Shown one piece after another: positions 24,975 to 33,030 of a DNA stretch of 64,000 bases. Location: assembly GCF_001425865.1 (NCBI RefSeq), contig NZ_LMDS01000005.1, positions 1,364,760 through 1,428,759 on the forward strand. Reading direction: 5' to 3'. The DNA is from Rhizobacter sp. Root404. GTDB taxonomy: Bacteria; Pseudomonadota; Gammaproteobacteria; Burkholderiales; Burkholderiaceae_C. Both the position numbers and the translations under genes were made by a program. Numbering within the stretch: position 1 is the stretch's first letter; every line of letters begins with the position of its first letter. The notes beneath the pieces were generated by a model, which saw only the letters and a program-made list of their open reading frames with translations, was not told the origin of the DNA and searched no databases.

Positions 24975-26039
24975 ATGCCCCTGACCCCGTTCCCGACCCT
25001 GATGTCCGACGAGCCCGAGCGCTTCGGCTGGCCCGCGCTTCCGTTCGACTGGCGCCACCGCGCGCCGCCCGGCATCGACGTCCCGCAACCGTGCCGCATC
25101 GAGAGCGTGGTCGGCACGCCGGTCGACGGCGAGATGACCGGGTTCGATGCGCTGCAGCGCACGCTGCACTTCCGCACCTCGCGTGACGGCACGATCGTCG
25201 AACTGCCGTTCGCCCGCTTCCGCCGCCTCACCCTGACCACGCCGCTGCAACCCGCACTGAGCGCATCCGGCGCGCCGGCAGAACGCGTGCCGGTCGCCGC
25301 CCAGGAGCGCGACTACCGGCTCCAGGGCGCCGGCACCGTGACGCCGATCACCGGCCGGACCTGTGGCCGCGTCGAGACCGCGGACGGCATGTTCCTGTTT
25401 CCGCCGGTGCAGGAGGAGTCCGCGCTGCAACGCGTCTTCGTGCCGCGCAACGCCTACATCCGCAGCGAATTCGGCGCGTCGGCCGAGGAGATTGCTGCCC
25501 GGATGTGGATCTCGAGTCCGCACGAGCTGCTCGCGGCAATCGAACGCCAGCAGCGCATGCCGATCCTGCCGCTCGGCCATTCGCTGCTCGAACTCGGGCT
25601 CCTGACCGAAACGCAGCTCGAGCGCGCGCTGGCACGCCAGTCGGCCGCTCGCGACGTCCCGCTCGGCGAGATGCTGGTCAAGGACGGCCTGATCTCGCGC
25701 GGCGACCTGCAGACGGCGCTCGCGCACAAGATGGGCTATCCGCTGGTCGACCTCGGCCGCTTCCCGATCGACCCGAAGGCGGCGGCCAAGCTGCCGCGAC
25801 GCGTCGCGCTCGGCCTGCACATGATCCCGCTGCTTCTGGTGAAGGACCAGCTCATCGTCGCCGTCGACAAGCCGGCGCGCGTGATGAAGCTCAAGGGCGT
25901 CAACGCGATCACGGGCGTGACCGTGACGCCGGTGCTCGCGTCGCGCATGCAGATCATGCTCGCGCAGGACCGCCAGAAGAACGACATCTGGTCCGGCCAC
26001 GTCGCCGACAAGCTGCCGTTCTTCGCCAGCACCATCTGA
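24975..26039 (+). CDS. Stand-alone MshEN-domain protein (candidate cyclic-di-GMP receptor)
   Basis: A 354-residue protein without a signal peptide or membrane segment. Residues about 195-330 resemble the N-terminal domain of type II secretion/type IV pilus ATPases (GspE/MshE), but no ATPase domain follows. Two tandem segments match the MshEN cyclic-di-GMP-binding pattern (RLGxxL, ten residues, LxxxLxxQ): PLGHSLLELG to LARQ (about 198-221) and PLGEMLVKDG to LAHK (about 228-251). The first Arg is Pro in both and the final Gln is Lys in the second. The N-terminal half (about 1-160) is unrecognised. The start is uncertain: an in-frame ATG nine codons later (MSDEPERFGW) is possible. It is convergent with a GGDEF-EAL gene. 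Confidence 0.7.
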   Translation: MPLTPFPTLMSDEPERFGWPALPFDWRHRAPPGIDVPQPCRIESVVGTPVDGEMTGFDALQRTLHFRTSRDGTIVELPFARFRRLTLTTPLQPALSASGAPAERVPVAAQERDYRLQGAGTVTPITGRTCGRVETADGMFLFPPVQEESALQRVFVPRNAYIRSEFGASAEEIAARMWISSPHELLAAIERQQRMPILPLGHSLLELGLLTETQLERALARQSAARDVPLGEMLVKDGLISRGDLQTALAHKMGYPLVDLGRFPIDPKAAAKLPRRVALGLHMIPLLLVKDQLIVAVDKPARVMKLKGVNAITGVTVTPVLASRMQIMLAQDRQKNDIWSGHVADKLPFFASTI

Positions 26040-26057
26040 GCCGCTCGCGTCCGGCGC

Positions 26058-26074
26058 GGCGCGCGCTGCGCGCC
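26058..26074. other. GC hairpin between convergent genes
   Basis: GGCGCGC-GCT-GCGCGCC is a perfect 7-3-7 inverted repeat in the 39-base gap between the MshEN and GGDEF-EAL genes. No T-run follows on either strand, so termination is possible but not shown. Confidence 0.3.
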
Positions 26075-26078
26075 AGCG

Positions 26079-28310
26079 TCAGAAGATCGAGTTGCTGTTC
26101 GGCAGCGTGCTGGCGAAGCCGTTCGAGCGCGAGGGCACCCGGTCATGCTGGCTTTGCGGCACCGTGGACGTGACCGCCCGCCGATGGGCCAGCAGCTCCT
26201 GCTGCGAGATCGGCCGCGTCTCGCCGAACAGCGAGGGTTTGAACGCGATCTCGCGCTCGCGGTCGTCGCTGGCCCACAGCAGCAGCGCGCGGGCCGACAT
26301 CGGCTTGGCGAACAGGTAGCCCTGCAGCTCGTCGCAGCCCATCTTGATCAGCAGGTCGCGCTGGCTCTCGGTCTCGACCCCCTCGGCAACGACCTTCAGG
26401 CCCAGCGCGTGCGCCAGGCGGATCACCGCGTCGACGACGGCGCGTGCGTCGGCACCGGTCTCGATGTCCATCACGAAGCTGCGGTCGATCTTGAGTTCCT
26501 CGGCCGGCAGCTTGCGCAGGTAGCCCAGGCTCGAATAGCCGGTCCCGAAATCGTCGATCGACAGGTGCACGCCGGCCTCGCCGAGGCGCTGGAAGGTGAC
26601 CTGCGTGGCACGCGTGTCCTCCATCGCGACCGACTCGGTGATCTCGCAGGTCAGCAGCGACGGATCGATGCGGTGCCGTGCCAGCGCCGTCGTGATGCGC
26701 TCGACCAGGTCGTCCTGGCGCATCTGGAAGGCCGACAGGTTGATCGCGACGCGCATGCGCAGGCCCTTGTCGCGCCACGCCCGGGATTGCCGGCAGGCGT
26801 CCTCGATGACCCAGTTGCCGAGCGTGCCGATCAGGCCGAAGCGCTCGGCCACCGGGATGAACGTGGCCGGGCCGATCATCCCCTTGGTCGGGTGCTTCCA
26901 GCGCAGCAGCGCCTCGGCCGCGGTGACCCGGCCGGACAGCGCGTCCACTTTCGGCTGGTAGAACAGTTCGAGTTCGTTGTTCTCGAGCGCCAGGCGCAGG
27001 TCGCGCTGCAGGTCGAGCTGCTCGTGCGCATCGGCCTCCATGCTCGGCTCGAAGAAGCAGTAGCACGCGCCACCCGAGCGCTTGGCCGCGTACATCGCGG
27101 CATCGGCGCGCGCGATCAACTTCGGCTGCGCGCCGCCATCCGGATAGAACACGATCCCGATCGAACACGAGATCACCACCTCGCGGCTCCCGATCGAATA
27201 CGGCTCGCTCAGGGTCGCCAGCATGCGCGTGGCGACCTGCGCCGCGTTCTGCTCGTCGACCTCGCCTTCGAGCAGCATCAGGAATTCGTCGCCGCCGACG
27301 CGGGCCATCGTGTCTGCCGAGCGCGAGATCCGCCGCAGCCGGTCGCCGACCTGGCGCAGCACCGCATCGCCGCTGCTGTGGCCGAAGGAATCGTTGATCG
27401 GCTTGAAGCCGTCGAGGTCGATGAACAGCACCGCGAGCCGCTCCCGGGCCTGGTCGGCGCGGCCGACCGCGGCCACCAGCTTGTCCTCGAACACGAGCCG
27501 GTTCGGCAATCCCGTGAGCGCGTCGTGGTATGCGATCTTCTGCAGGTCGGAGTTCGCCTGGCGCAGCGAACGCTCGAGGCCGTCGGCCCGCTCGGCGAGG
27601 TGGCGCTCGATGCGCGACATGAAGCGCACCACCGACAGCGACACCGCGGCCGCGATGCCCGCGAGCCAGCCGGCATGCGGGCTCGGCAGTCCGGGCATGG
27701 CGTCGGGTGCGCCGAACGAGACGTCGTCGCCCACCACGAGCCACAGGAAGGCGGCGAACGCGACCCCTGCGGCGGGCCCGGCCCAGCGCGCGCGGCGCTC
27801 GGACCATCGCAGCAGGCCTTCGCTGGCCAGCAGGTACGCGACCAGCGTCAGGCTCGCGCCGATCAGGGTCAGGTCGAGTGGCCAGCTCTGCGACCACAGC
27901 GGTGCCCAGGCGTTGACAGGCTGCAGCGACACCAGCATCAGGCTGCTCGACACCAGCACCCCGAGCGCGAGGCCGGCGCTGATGCGCAGCCAGCCGCGCC
28001 AGCCGGGCAGCGCGATGGAGACCGCGGCGAAGACACCGAACGCGGTGCCGACGCTCACCAGCCAGGACGCGAGCATCAGTGCGCCGTCGTGAGACAGGTC
28101 GAGCGCCCCATGGCGCGCCAGCAAGGTCATCAGCAAGGCCGCCGACAGGCTGGTGCCCCATGCCGCCGCGCCACCCAGCAGCCAGCCCCAGGGGCTGGCG
28201 TGGCGCTTGGTGCGGGCGCGCCGCACCAGGTCGAGCGCGACGAAGGGGAGGTACAGGCACAGCGCCATGACCCCCGCATACAACGCGCTGCGCATCCAGT
28301 TGTCGTCCAT
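26079..28310 (-). CDS. Membrane-bound GGDEF-EAL protein (cyclic-di-GMP turnover)
   Basis: A 743-residue protein. The N-terminal 280 residues are hydrophobic, with about six to eight membrane segments and no recognised sensor family. A short helical linker leads to a GGDEF domain with intact active-site motif GGDEF (339-343, in MARVGGDEFLMLL) and an EAL domain with EALLRW (466-471), DDFGTGYSS and ELKIDRSFV. Both catalytic motifs look complete, so it may make and degrade cyclic-di-GMP, with one activity dominant. I chose the ATG at 28310 because it begins the first membrane-type segment; the much longer upstream open frame has no coding character. Confidence 0.92.
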   Translation of the reverse strand: MDDNWMRSALYAGVMALCLYLPFVALDLVRRARTKRHASPWGWLLGGAAAWGTSLSAALLMTLLARHGALDLSHDGALMLASWLVSVGTAFGVFAAVSIALPGWRGWLRISAGLALGVLVSSSLMLVSLQPVNAWAPLWSQSWPLDLTLIGASLTLVAYLLASEGLLRWSERRARWAGPAAGVAFAAFLWLVVGDDVSFGAPDAMPGLPSPHAGWLAGIAAAVSLSVVRFMSRIERHLAERADGLERSLRQANSDLQKIAYHDALTGLPNRLVFEDKLVAAVGRADQARERLAVLFIDLDGFKPINDSFGHSSGDAVLRQVGDRLRRISRSADTMARVGGDEFLMLLEGEVDEQNAAQVATRMLATLSEPYSIGSREVVISCSIGIVFYPDGGAQPKLIARADAAMYAAKRSGGACYCFFEPSMEADAHEQLDLQRDLRLALENNELELFYQPKVDALSGRVTAAEALLRWKHPTKGMIGPATFIPVAERFGLIGTLGNWVIEDACRQSRAWRDKGLRMRVAINLSAFQMRQDDLVERITTALARHRIDPSLLTCEITESVAMEDTRATQVTFQRLGEAGVHLSIDDFGTGYSSLGYLRKLPAEELKIDRSFVMDIETGADARAVVDAVIRLAHALGLKVVAEGVETESQRDLLIKMGCDELQGYLFAKPMSARALLLWASDDREREIAFKPSLFGETRPISQQELLAHRRAVTSTVPQSQHDRVPSRSNGFASTLPNSNSIF

Positions 28311-28502
28311 CGAACATCCTCTCCGACAACGTCGCTGCGGGGCGACGAACCCGTGGCGGAACCGAGCGATGGACGCTCGGACCGGTGATCCGGGTTTATC
28401 GACGGGCGGTCCGTCGACTTGATGGAAATGTTTCCCGACTGCAAGAGACCGGGGGATTGCGCGGCTAAAGTATCGCCAGCGCCAACCGATAGGCAGTGAA
28501 CC

Positions 28503-28895
28503 ATGCAAGACCTCACCGCATTGCTGTTCGCCATCCTCGCCATCGCCGTGACGGCCATCGCGTCGCGCTGGTGGTACCGCCGCGAGCGGCTGCGGCTCGA
28601 GAGCAAGCTCGGCCGCGTCAATGCGGACCGTGACGTGTTGCACGAACAGGTCAAGAAGGCCCGCGAGCAGGTGGCGCAGCTTCAGAAGGAGCTGTCCGCC
28701 CGGCGCCAGGCTGCCACGGCCCTGACCAAGGCCGCACCGACCGCGGCGGTCCATGCGCCGATGCCGACCGGTCCCGCGGCGAATGCGCTGGCCGGCGGGC
28801 TGCTGTTCGAAGCGCCGCAACTCGCGGCACACGGTTTCGCCGACACGCAACCGTTCAGCGAGAGCACCTTTCCGGGATTGCGCCCGCGCCCCTGA
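28503..28895 (+). CDS. Unrecognised single-pass membrane protein with coiled coil
   Basis: A 130-residue protein: one N-terminal membrane helix (about 5-22), then a basic, heptad-rich segment (about 28-66: REQVAQLQKELSARR) likely to form a coiled coil, then an Ala/Pro-rich tail. No family is recognised. A TAAAGT -10-like hexamer lies about 32 bases before the ATG. It is divergent from the GGDEF-EAL gene across 192 bases and is followed by another unknown gene after 34 bases. Confidence 0.6.
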   Translation: MQDLTALLFAILAIAVTAIASRWWYRRERLRLESKLGRVNADRDVLHEQVKKAREQVAQLQKELSARRQAATALTKAAPTAAVHAPMPTGPAANALAGGLLFEAPQLAAHGFADTQPFSESTFPGLRPRP

Positions 28896-28929
28896 TCACC
28901 TGTCGCAGCACGCCGAAGGCGCCCTGACG

Positions 28930-29352
28930 ATGCGCAAGCTGTTGCCGCTTCTCCGGTTCCCGCTGACGTTGCTGCGCGCTGCCGCGCCGACGCCGCCCAA
29001 GGGCCCCAAGCCGCCGGAACTGATGACCGACTCCGACTGGGTGCGCCATCGCGCGCCCCGCCGCCACCGTGACGAGGTGCTGTCGGACGCCGCCGTGGCC
29101 TGGCTGGCGCGTCTGCCGGACGACTTCCGGCCCGACCTGTTGGCCGCACGCTACCCGCGCATCGCCAACCGCATGGCGCTGCTGTGGCGCGATCCGGGCC
29201 TGATCGAGGAGTACCTCGACGACCTGCTGGTGGCACGGCGGCCGAATCGCCAGGGTTTCGCGCCGGAGGTGGCGAGCGATCTGCGGTCGCTGCAAGTCCT
29301 GAACGAGCACCGCCTCTACGGCGCCGGCGATCAGGACGACCGCGCGGCCTGA
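28930..29352 (+). CDS. Unrecognised small protein
   Basis: A 140-residue protein beginning MRKLLPLLRFPLTLLRAAAP. The middle (about 40-120) is a mix of charged and hydrophobic residues including WLARLPDDFRPDLLAARYPRI and YLDDLLVARRPNRQGF, which suggests a folded helical domain. No family is recognised. The ATG at 28930 is chosen; the upstream open frame overlaps the preceding gene. Its last 22 bases overlap the convergent asparaginase gene. Confidence 0.6.
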   Translation: MRKLLPLLRFPLTLLRAAAPTPPKGPKPPELMTDSDWVRHRAPRRHRDEVLSDAAVAWLARLPDDFRPDLLAARYPRIANRMALLWRDPGLIEEYLDDLLVARRPNRQGFAPEVASDLRSLQVLNEHRLYGAGDQDDRAA

Positions 29353-30302
29353 GCCGCCGATGGCGCCGCCATCAGGCGCAGCATCAGCTCGATCCGCGCC
29401 TTCGTGGGCGTCAACGCACCGGCAGACGGGAAAGCAGTGTCGCCCGAGTCGATGATCCGCCCGTCGAGGCAGCGCGTGCTGCGCCAGACCGACACGCCTG
29501 CGTCCTGGGCTGCTGCCAGCGCCCGCTCCAGGCGCTCGTGCACGCTGCCGTTGCCGGTGGCCGCGACGACGATGCCGCGCGTGCCGGCGGCACACAGCGC
29601 GGCAACGATCGCGCCGCTCGCGCCGGCATGGCTGGTCACGATCTCGACCGCCGGCCACGCGCCCGCATCGGCGGGCAGCTGTGCCGCGCCGACCAGCGAC
29701 GGCTCGCATGGCCACTCGCGGAACCGCCGCAGAACGCCCTCCTCCACCACGCCCAGCGGCCCCGCATCGCCCGACGCGAACGCGTCGAGCCGGTAGGGAT
29801 GCACCTTGCGCACGTCAGCCGCGGCGTGCAGGCGACCCGCCAGCAGCGCCGTCACGCCGCGGGCGCCGGGGGTGCGCGCCACCGTGACCGCGTCGAGGAG
29901 GTTTTGCGGGCCGTCCGCCTGCAGCGCGGTCGCGGGCCGCATCGCCGCGGCCAGCACGATCGGCCGGGCCGGTGCCAGCGTGCGCTGCAGGAACCAGGCG
30001 GTCTCCTCGAGCGTGTCGGTGCCGTGGGTGATGACGATGCCCGCCACCTCGGGCCGCGCGAGGTGGTGTGCGCAGCGCAGCGCCAGCGTGTGCCAGACCG
30101 CGTGCGTCATGTCCTTGCTGTCGAGTTGCGCGATCTGCTCGGCCTCGATCGGTGCACCGGCCAGTGCCGGGACCGCTGCCAGCAACTGCGCGACGCCCCG
30201 CTGCGCGGCCACGTAGCCGACGTTGTCCGTCACCTCGCTCGCCGCGCCGGCGATGGTGCCTCCGGTCCCGAGCACCACGACGATGGACGATTCGTTTTGC
30301 AT
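29331..30302 (-). CDS. L-asparaginase
   Basis: A 323-residue enzyme of the bacterial asparaginase I/II family. The first catalytic Thr is in VLGTGGTIAGAA and the second in GIVITHGTDTLEETAWFL; RKVHPYRLDAFAS is another conserved stretch. It hydrolyses asparagine to aspartate and ammonia. There is no signal peptide, so it should be cytoplasmic. Its start lies 12 bases from the first of two LexA-box-like sequences shared with lexA, so SOS influence is possible. Confidence 0.9.
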   Translation of the reverse strand: MQNESSIVVVLGTGGTIAGAASEVTDNVGYVAAQRGVAQLLAAVPALAGAPIEAEQIAQLDSKDMTHAVWHTLALRCAHHLARPEVAGIVITHGTDTLEETAWFLQRTLAPARPIVLAAAMRPATALQADGPQNLLDAVTVARTPGARGVTALLAGRLHAAADVRKVHPYRLDAFASGDAGPLGVVEEGVLRRFREWPCEPSLVGAAQLPADAGAWPAVEIVTSHAGASGAIVAALCAAGTRGIVVAATGNGSVHERLERALAAAQDAGVSVWRSTRCLDGRIIDSGDTAFPSAGALTPTKARIELMLRLMAAPSAAQAARSS

Positions 30303-30313
30303 TTTTGCGTCAG

Positions 30314-30348
30314 CTGGATGAAAATACAGGTACTGGATGGATCGTCAG
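30314..30348 (+). promoter_or_regulatory. Two tandem LexA (SOS) boxes
   Basis: CTGGATGAAAATACAG (30314-30329) and CTGGATGGATCGTCAG (30333-30348) both fit CTG-N10-CAG. The first keeps the full 3' ACAG half of the consensus CTGT-N8-ACAG. They start 19 bases apart in the gap between asparaginase and lexA and end 45 bases before the lexA start codon. This is the usual autoregulatory arrangement for lexA. Confidence 0.75.
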
Positions 30349-30393
30349 CACCGCTCAGCCGTGCCGGCGGCGCATCCGCTTCAAGGACGCCCA

Positions 30394-31086
30394 GTGTACG
30401 AACCGCCCAAGCTCACCGATCGCCAGCAGCAGATCCTCGACCTCGTACAGAGCGCGATCGAGCGCACCGGCGCCCCGCCGACCCGCGCCGAGATCGCCAG
30501 TGAACTCGGCTTCAAATCGGCCAACGCGGCCGAAGAACACCTGCAGGCACTGGCGCGCAAGGGCGTGATCGAGCTGGTCGGCGGCACGTCGCGCGGCATC
30601 CGGCTTCGCTCCGAGACGCTGCGCCAGCTCAACCAGCAGCGCGGCAAGCAGTTCGCGCTGCCCCTGCCGAGCCTGGCGCAGCTCACGCTGCCGCTGATCG
30701 GCCGCGTCGCCGCCGGCAGCCCGATCCTCGCGCAGGAGCACGTCGACCAGACCTACCTGATGGAGGCCAGCATGTTCCCGCGCCGGCCCGATTACCTGCT
30801 GAAGGTCCGCGGCATGAGCATGCGCGACGCCGGCATCATCGACGGCGACCTGCTCGCGGTGCAGCGCGCCAAGGACGCCAAGAACGGCCAGATCGTCGTG
30901 GCACGGCTGGGTGACGAGGTCACCGTCAAGCGATTCCGGCGCACCCGTACCGGCATCGAGCTGATTCCCGAGAACCCCGATTTCCAGACCATCGTCGTGC
31001 CCACCGGCGGCGCCGATGCAGGCGAGTTGCAGTTCGAGCTCGAGGGCCTGGCGGTCGGGCTGATCCGCAACAACATGATGCTGTGA
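30394..31086 (+). CDS. lexA: SOS repressor LexA
   Basis: A 230-residue protein read from a GTG start. The N-terminal winged helix (KLTDRQQQILDLV, PPTRAEIASELGFKSANAAEEHL) binds SOS boxes. The C-terminal S24 domain has the self-cleavage site A107-G108 (RVAAGSPI), the nucleophile S142 in RGMSMRDAGI and the general base K179 in VTVKRFR. RecA filaments trigger self-cleavage after DNA damage. The GTG at 30394 gives the canonical LexA N-terminus; the in-frame upstream extension would run through the promoter and has no support. A helix-hairpin-helix gene follows one base later. Confidence 0.97.
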   Translation: MYEPPKLTDRQQQILDLVQSAIERTGAPPTRAEIASELGFKSANAAEEHLQALARKGVIELVGGTSRGIRLRSETLRQLNQQRGKQFALPLPSLAQLTLPLIGRVAAGSPILAQEHVDQTYLMEASMFPRRPDYLLKVRGMSMRDAGIIDGDLLAVQRAKDAKNGQIVVARLGDEVTVKRFRRTRTGIELIPENPDFQTIVVPTGGADAGELQFELEGLAVGLIRNNMML

Positions 31087-31087
31087 G

Positions 31088-31399
31088 ATGGCTGCTGCGA
31101 CCGTGATCAAGTCACCCAAGGCGGCCAGCGCCGCCGAGTGCGCGACGCTGGAGCAACTGCCCAACATCGGGCCGTCGCTCGCGGCCGACCTGCGCTCGAT
31201 CGGCATCGCCCGGCCGGCCGACCTGCGCGGGCAGGATGCCTACGCGCTCTACCGCAAGCTGTGCACGGCGTCCGGGCAGCGCCAGGATCCGTGCGTGCTC
31301 GACACCTTCATGGCCGCCGTCGATTTCATGAACGGGGCCGCCGCCGCGCCCTGGTGGCGTTACACGCCGCAGCGCAAGGCGCAGTTCGGGCAACTCTGA
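31088..31399 (+). CDS. Helix-hairpin-helix protein of the Cdd1 (pathogenicity locus) family
   Basis: A 103-residue protein with a helix-hairpin-helix core (TLEQLPNIGPSLAADLRSIG, about 20-40), then LRGQDAYALYRKLC and QDPCVLDTFMAAVDFMNG with PWWRYTP at the end. This wording fits the small Cdd1-family proteins. Such helices often bind DNA non-specifically. It begins one base after the lexA stop, so it probably shares the SOS-controlled transcript. Its role is unknown. Confidence 0.8.
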   Translation: MAAATVIKSPKAASAAECATLEQLPNIGPSLAADLRSIGIARPADLRGQDAYALYRKLCTASGQRQDPCVLDTFMAAVDFMNGAAAAPWWRYTPQRKAQFGQL

Positions 31400-31403
31400 C
31401 GGT

Positions 31404-31916
31404 TCAGCCCTTCGGCGCGCCCAGGAAGTCCATCTTCCCGATCTCGACGCCGTTGTGACGCAGCAGCGCGTACGCCGTCGTCGCGTGGAAGAAGAAGTTC
31501 GGCAACGCGAAGTGCTTCAGGTAGGCCTCGCCCTTCATCACGATCGGGCCGGTGCGGCGCGGCAGCGTCACGTCCTTCTCCTCGGTGCCGTCGATGCTGT
31601 CGGCGGGCACCGACTTGACGAACTCGATGGTGGCGGCGATGCGGGCGCGCAGGTCGGCCAGGGTCTTCTCGCTGTCGTCGAACTTCGGTGCGTCGACGCC
31701 GGCCAGGCGGGCCATCAGGAACTTGGCGGTGTCGCAGCAGATCTGCACCTGGGTCGTGAACGGCAGCATGTCGGGGGCCAGACGCGCCGCCAGCAGGACC
31801 GCGGGGTCGAACTTCTTCGCGGTCGCGTGGGCCTCGGCCTTGTCGAGCCAGGCCGACAGATTCGTGAGCATCGTGACGAAGATCGGCGCGCTGGCCGAGT
31901 GCATGGTGATCGACAT
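31404..31916 (-). CDS. DUF1993 family protein
   Basis: A 170-residue protein of the DUF1993 family, a four-helix DinB-like fold. Conserved-looking parts are the N-terminal MHSASAPIFVTMLTNLSAWLDKA, MLPFTTQVQICCDTAKF and LPNFFFHATTAYALLRHNGVEIGK. No catalytic role is established. It stands alone on the minus strand, convergent with the helix-hairpin-helix gene and divergent from the hydroxyacid dehydrogenase. Confidence 0.85.
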   Translation of the reverse strand: MSITMHSASAPIFVTMLTNLSAWLDKAEAHATAKKFDPAVLLAARLAPDMLPFTTQVQICCDTAKFLMARLAGVDAPKFDDSEKTLADLRARIAATIEFVKSVPADSIDGTEEKDVTLPRRTGPIVMKGEAYLKHFALPNFFFHATTAYALLRHNGVEIGKMDFLGAPKG

Positions 31917-32022
31917 GGGTCTGTCTCCAGGGTCGTGGACAAGGGAGCGGGCATGCTACAGGCCTTCTTGCGGCCGTGCACAATCGGGTCCGACACAGGC
32001 ATCGACGGACCCTCCCGACCTC

Positions 32023-33030
32023 GTGAACATCATCATCCTCGACGATTACCAGGACGCGGTGCGCAAACTCAAGTGCGCGAGCGTGATGGAGCAGCTGAAC
32101 GCCAAGGTCTTCACCAACACCGTCAAGGGCATCGGCCAGCTCTCGGTGCGTTTGCGCGATGCGGACGTGCTGGTGCTGATCCGCGAGCGCACCCAGTTCC
32201 CGAAGCAGTTGCTCGAGAAGCTGCCCAAGCTCAAGCTGATCTCGCAAACCGGCAAGGTCGGCTCGCACATCGACGTGGAGACCTGCACGCGCATGGGCAT
32301 CGCGGTGGCCGAGGGCGTCGGCTCGCCGGTCGCGCCGGCGGAGCTGACCTGGGCGCTGATCATGGCGGCGATGCGCCGCCTGCCGCAGTACATCGGCAAC
32401 CTGAAACACGGCGCGTGGCAACAGTCGGGGCTGAAGGCGGCGTCGATGCCGCCGAACTTCGGCCTCGGCATGGTGCTCAAGGGCAAGACGCTGGGCATCT
32501 GGGGCTACGGCAAGATCGGCCAGATGGTGGCCGGTTACGGCCGCGCCTTCGGCATGCACATCACGGTGTGGGGCAGCGAGTCGGCGCGCGAGCGCGCCAC
32601 GCGCGACGGCCATGTCGCGGCACCGAGCTGCGAGGCTTTCTTCGAGGCCTGCGACGTGCTGACGCTGCACCTGCGGCTGCATGACAGCACGCGCGGCGTC
32701 GTCAAGCTCGACGCGCTGTCGCGCATGAAGCCGACCGCGCTGCTCGTGAACACCTCGCGCGCCGAGCTGATCGAGGAAGGCGCGCTGGTCTCGGCGCTGA
32801 ACCGCGGCCGCCCCGGCATGGCGGCGGTCGACGTGTTCGAGAGCGAGCCGATCCTGCAGGGCCACCCGCTGCTGCGGCTCGAGAACGCGGTGTGCACGCC
32901 ACACATCGGCTATGTCGAACAGGACAGCTACGAGATGTACTTCAAGGCCGCGTTCGACAACGTCGTCAACTTCATCAACGGCACGCCGACGAACATCCTC
33001 AACCCCGAGGCGCTGAAAGTGATGCGCTGA
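32023..33030 (+). CDS. D-2-hydroxyacid dehydrogenase family protein
   Basis: A 335-residue NAD-dependent dehydrogenase. The Rossmann motif is GIWGYGKIGQMVAGYG; catalytic candidates are the Arg in VNTSRAEL, the Glu in VFESEP and the His in CTPHIGYVE. It resembles phosphoglycerate-dehydrogenase-like enzymes, but the substrate is not evident. The start is taken as the GTG at 32023 (VNIIILDDYQDAV), because no ATG precedes the conserved N-terminus in frame without running into the promoter. Its stop overlaps the MFS gene start. Confidence 0.87.
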   Translation: MNIIILDDYQDAVRKLKCASVMEQLNAKVFTNTVKGIGQLSVRLRDADVLVLIRERTQFPKQLLEKLPKLKLISQTGKVGSHIDVETCTRMGIAVAEGVGSPVAPAELTWALIMAAMRRLPQYIGNLKHGAWQQSGLKAASMPPNFGLGMVLKGKTLGIWGYGKIGQMVAGYGRAFGMHITVWGSESARERATRDGHVAAPSCEAFFEACDVLTLHLRLHDSTRGVVKLDALSRMKPTALLVNTSRAELIEEGALVSALNRGRPGMAAVDVFESEPILQGHPLLRLENAVCTPHIGYVEQDSYEMYFKAAFDNVVNFINGTPTNILNPEALKVMR

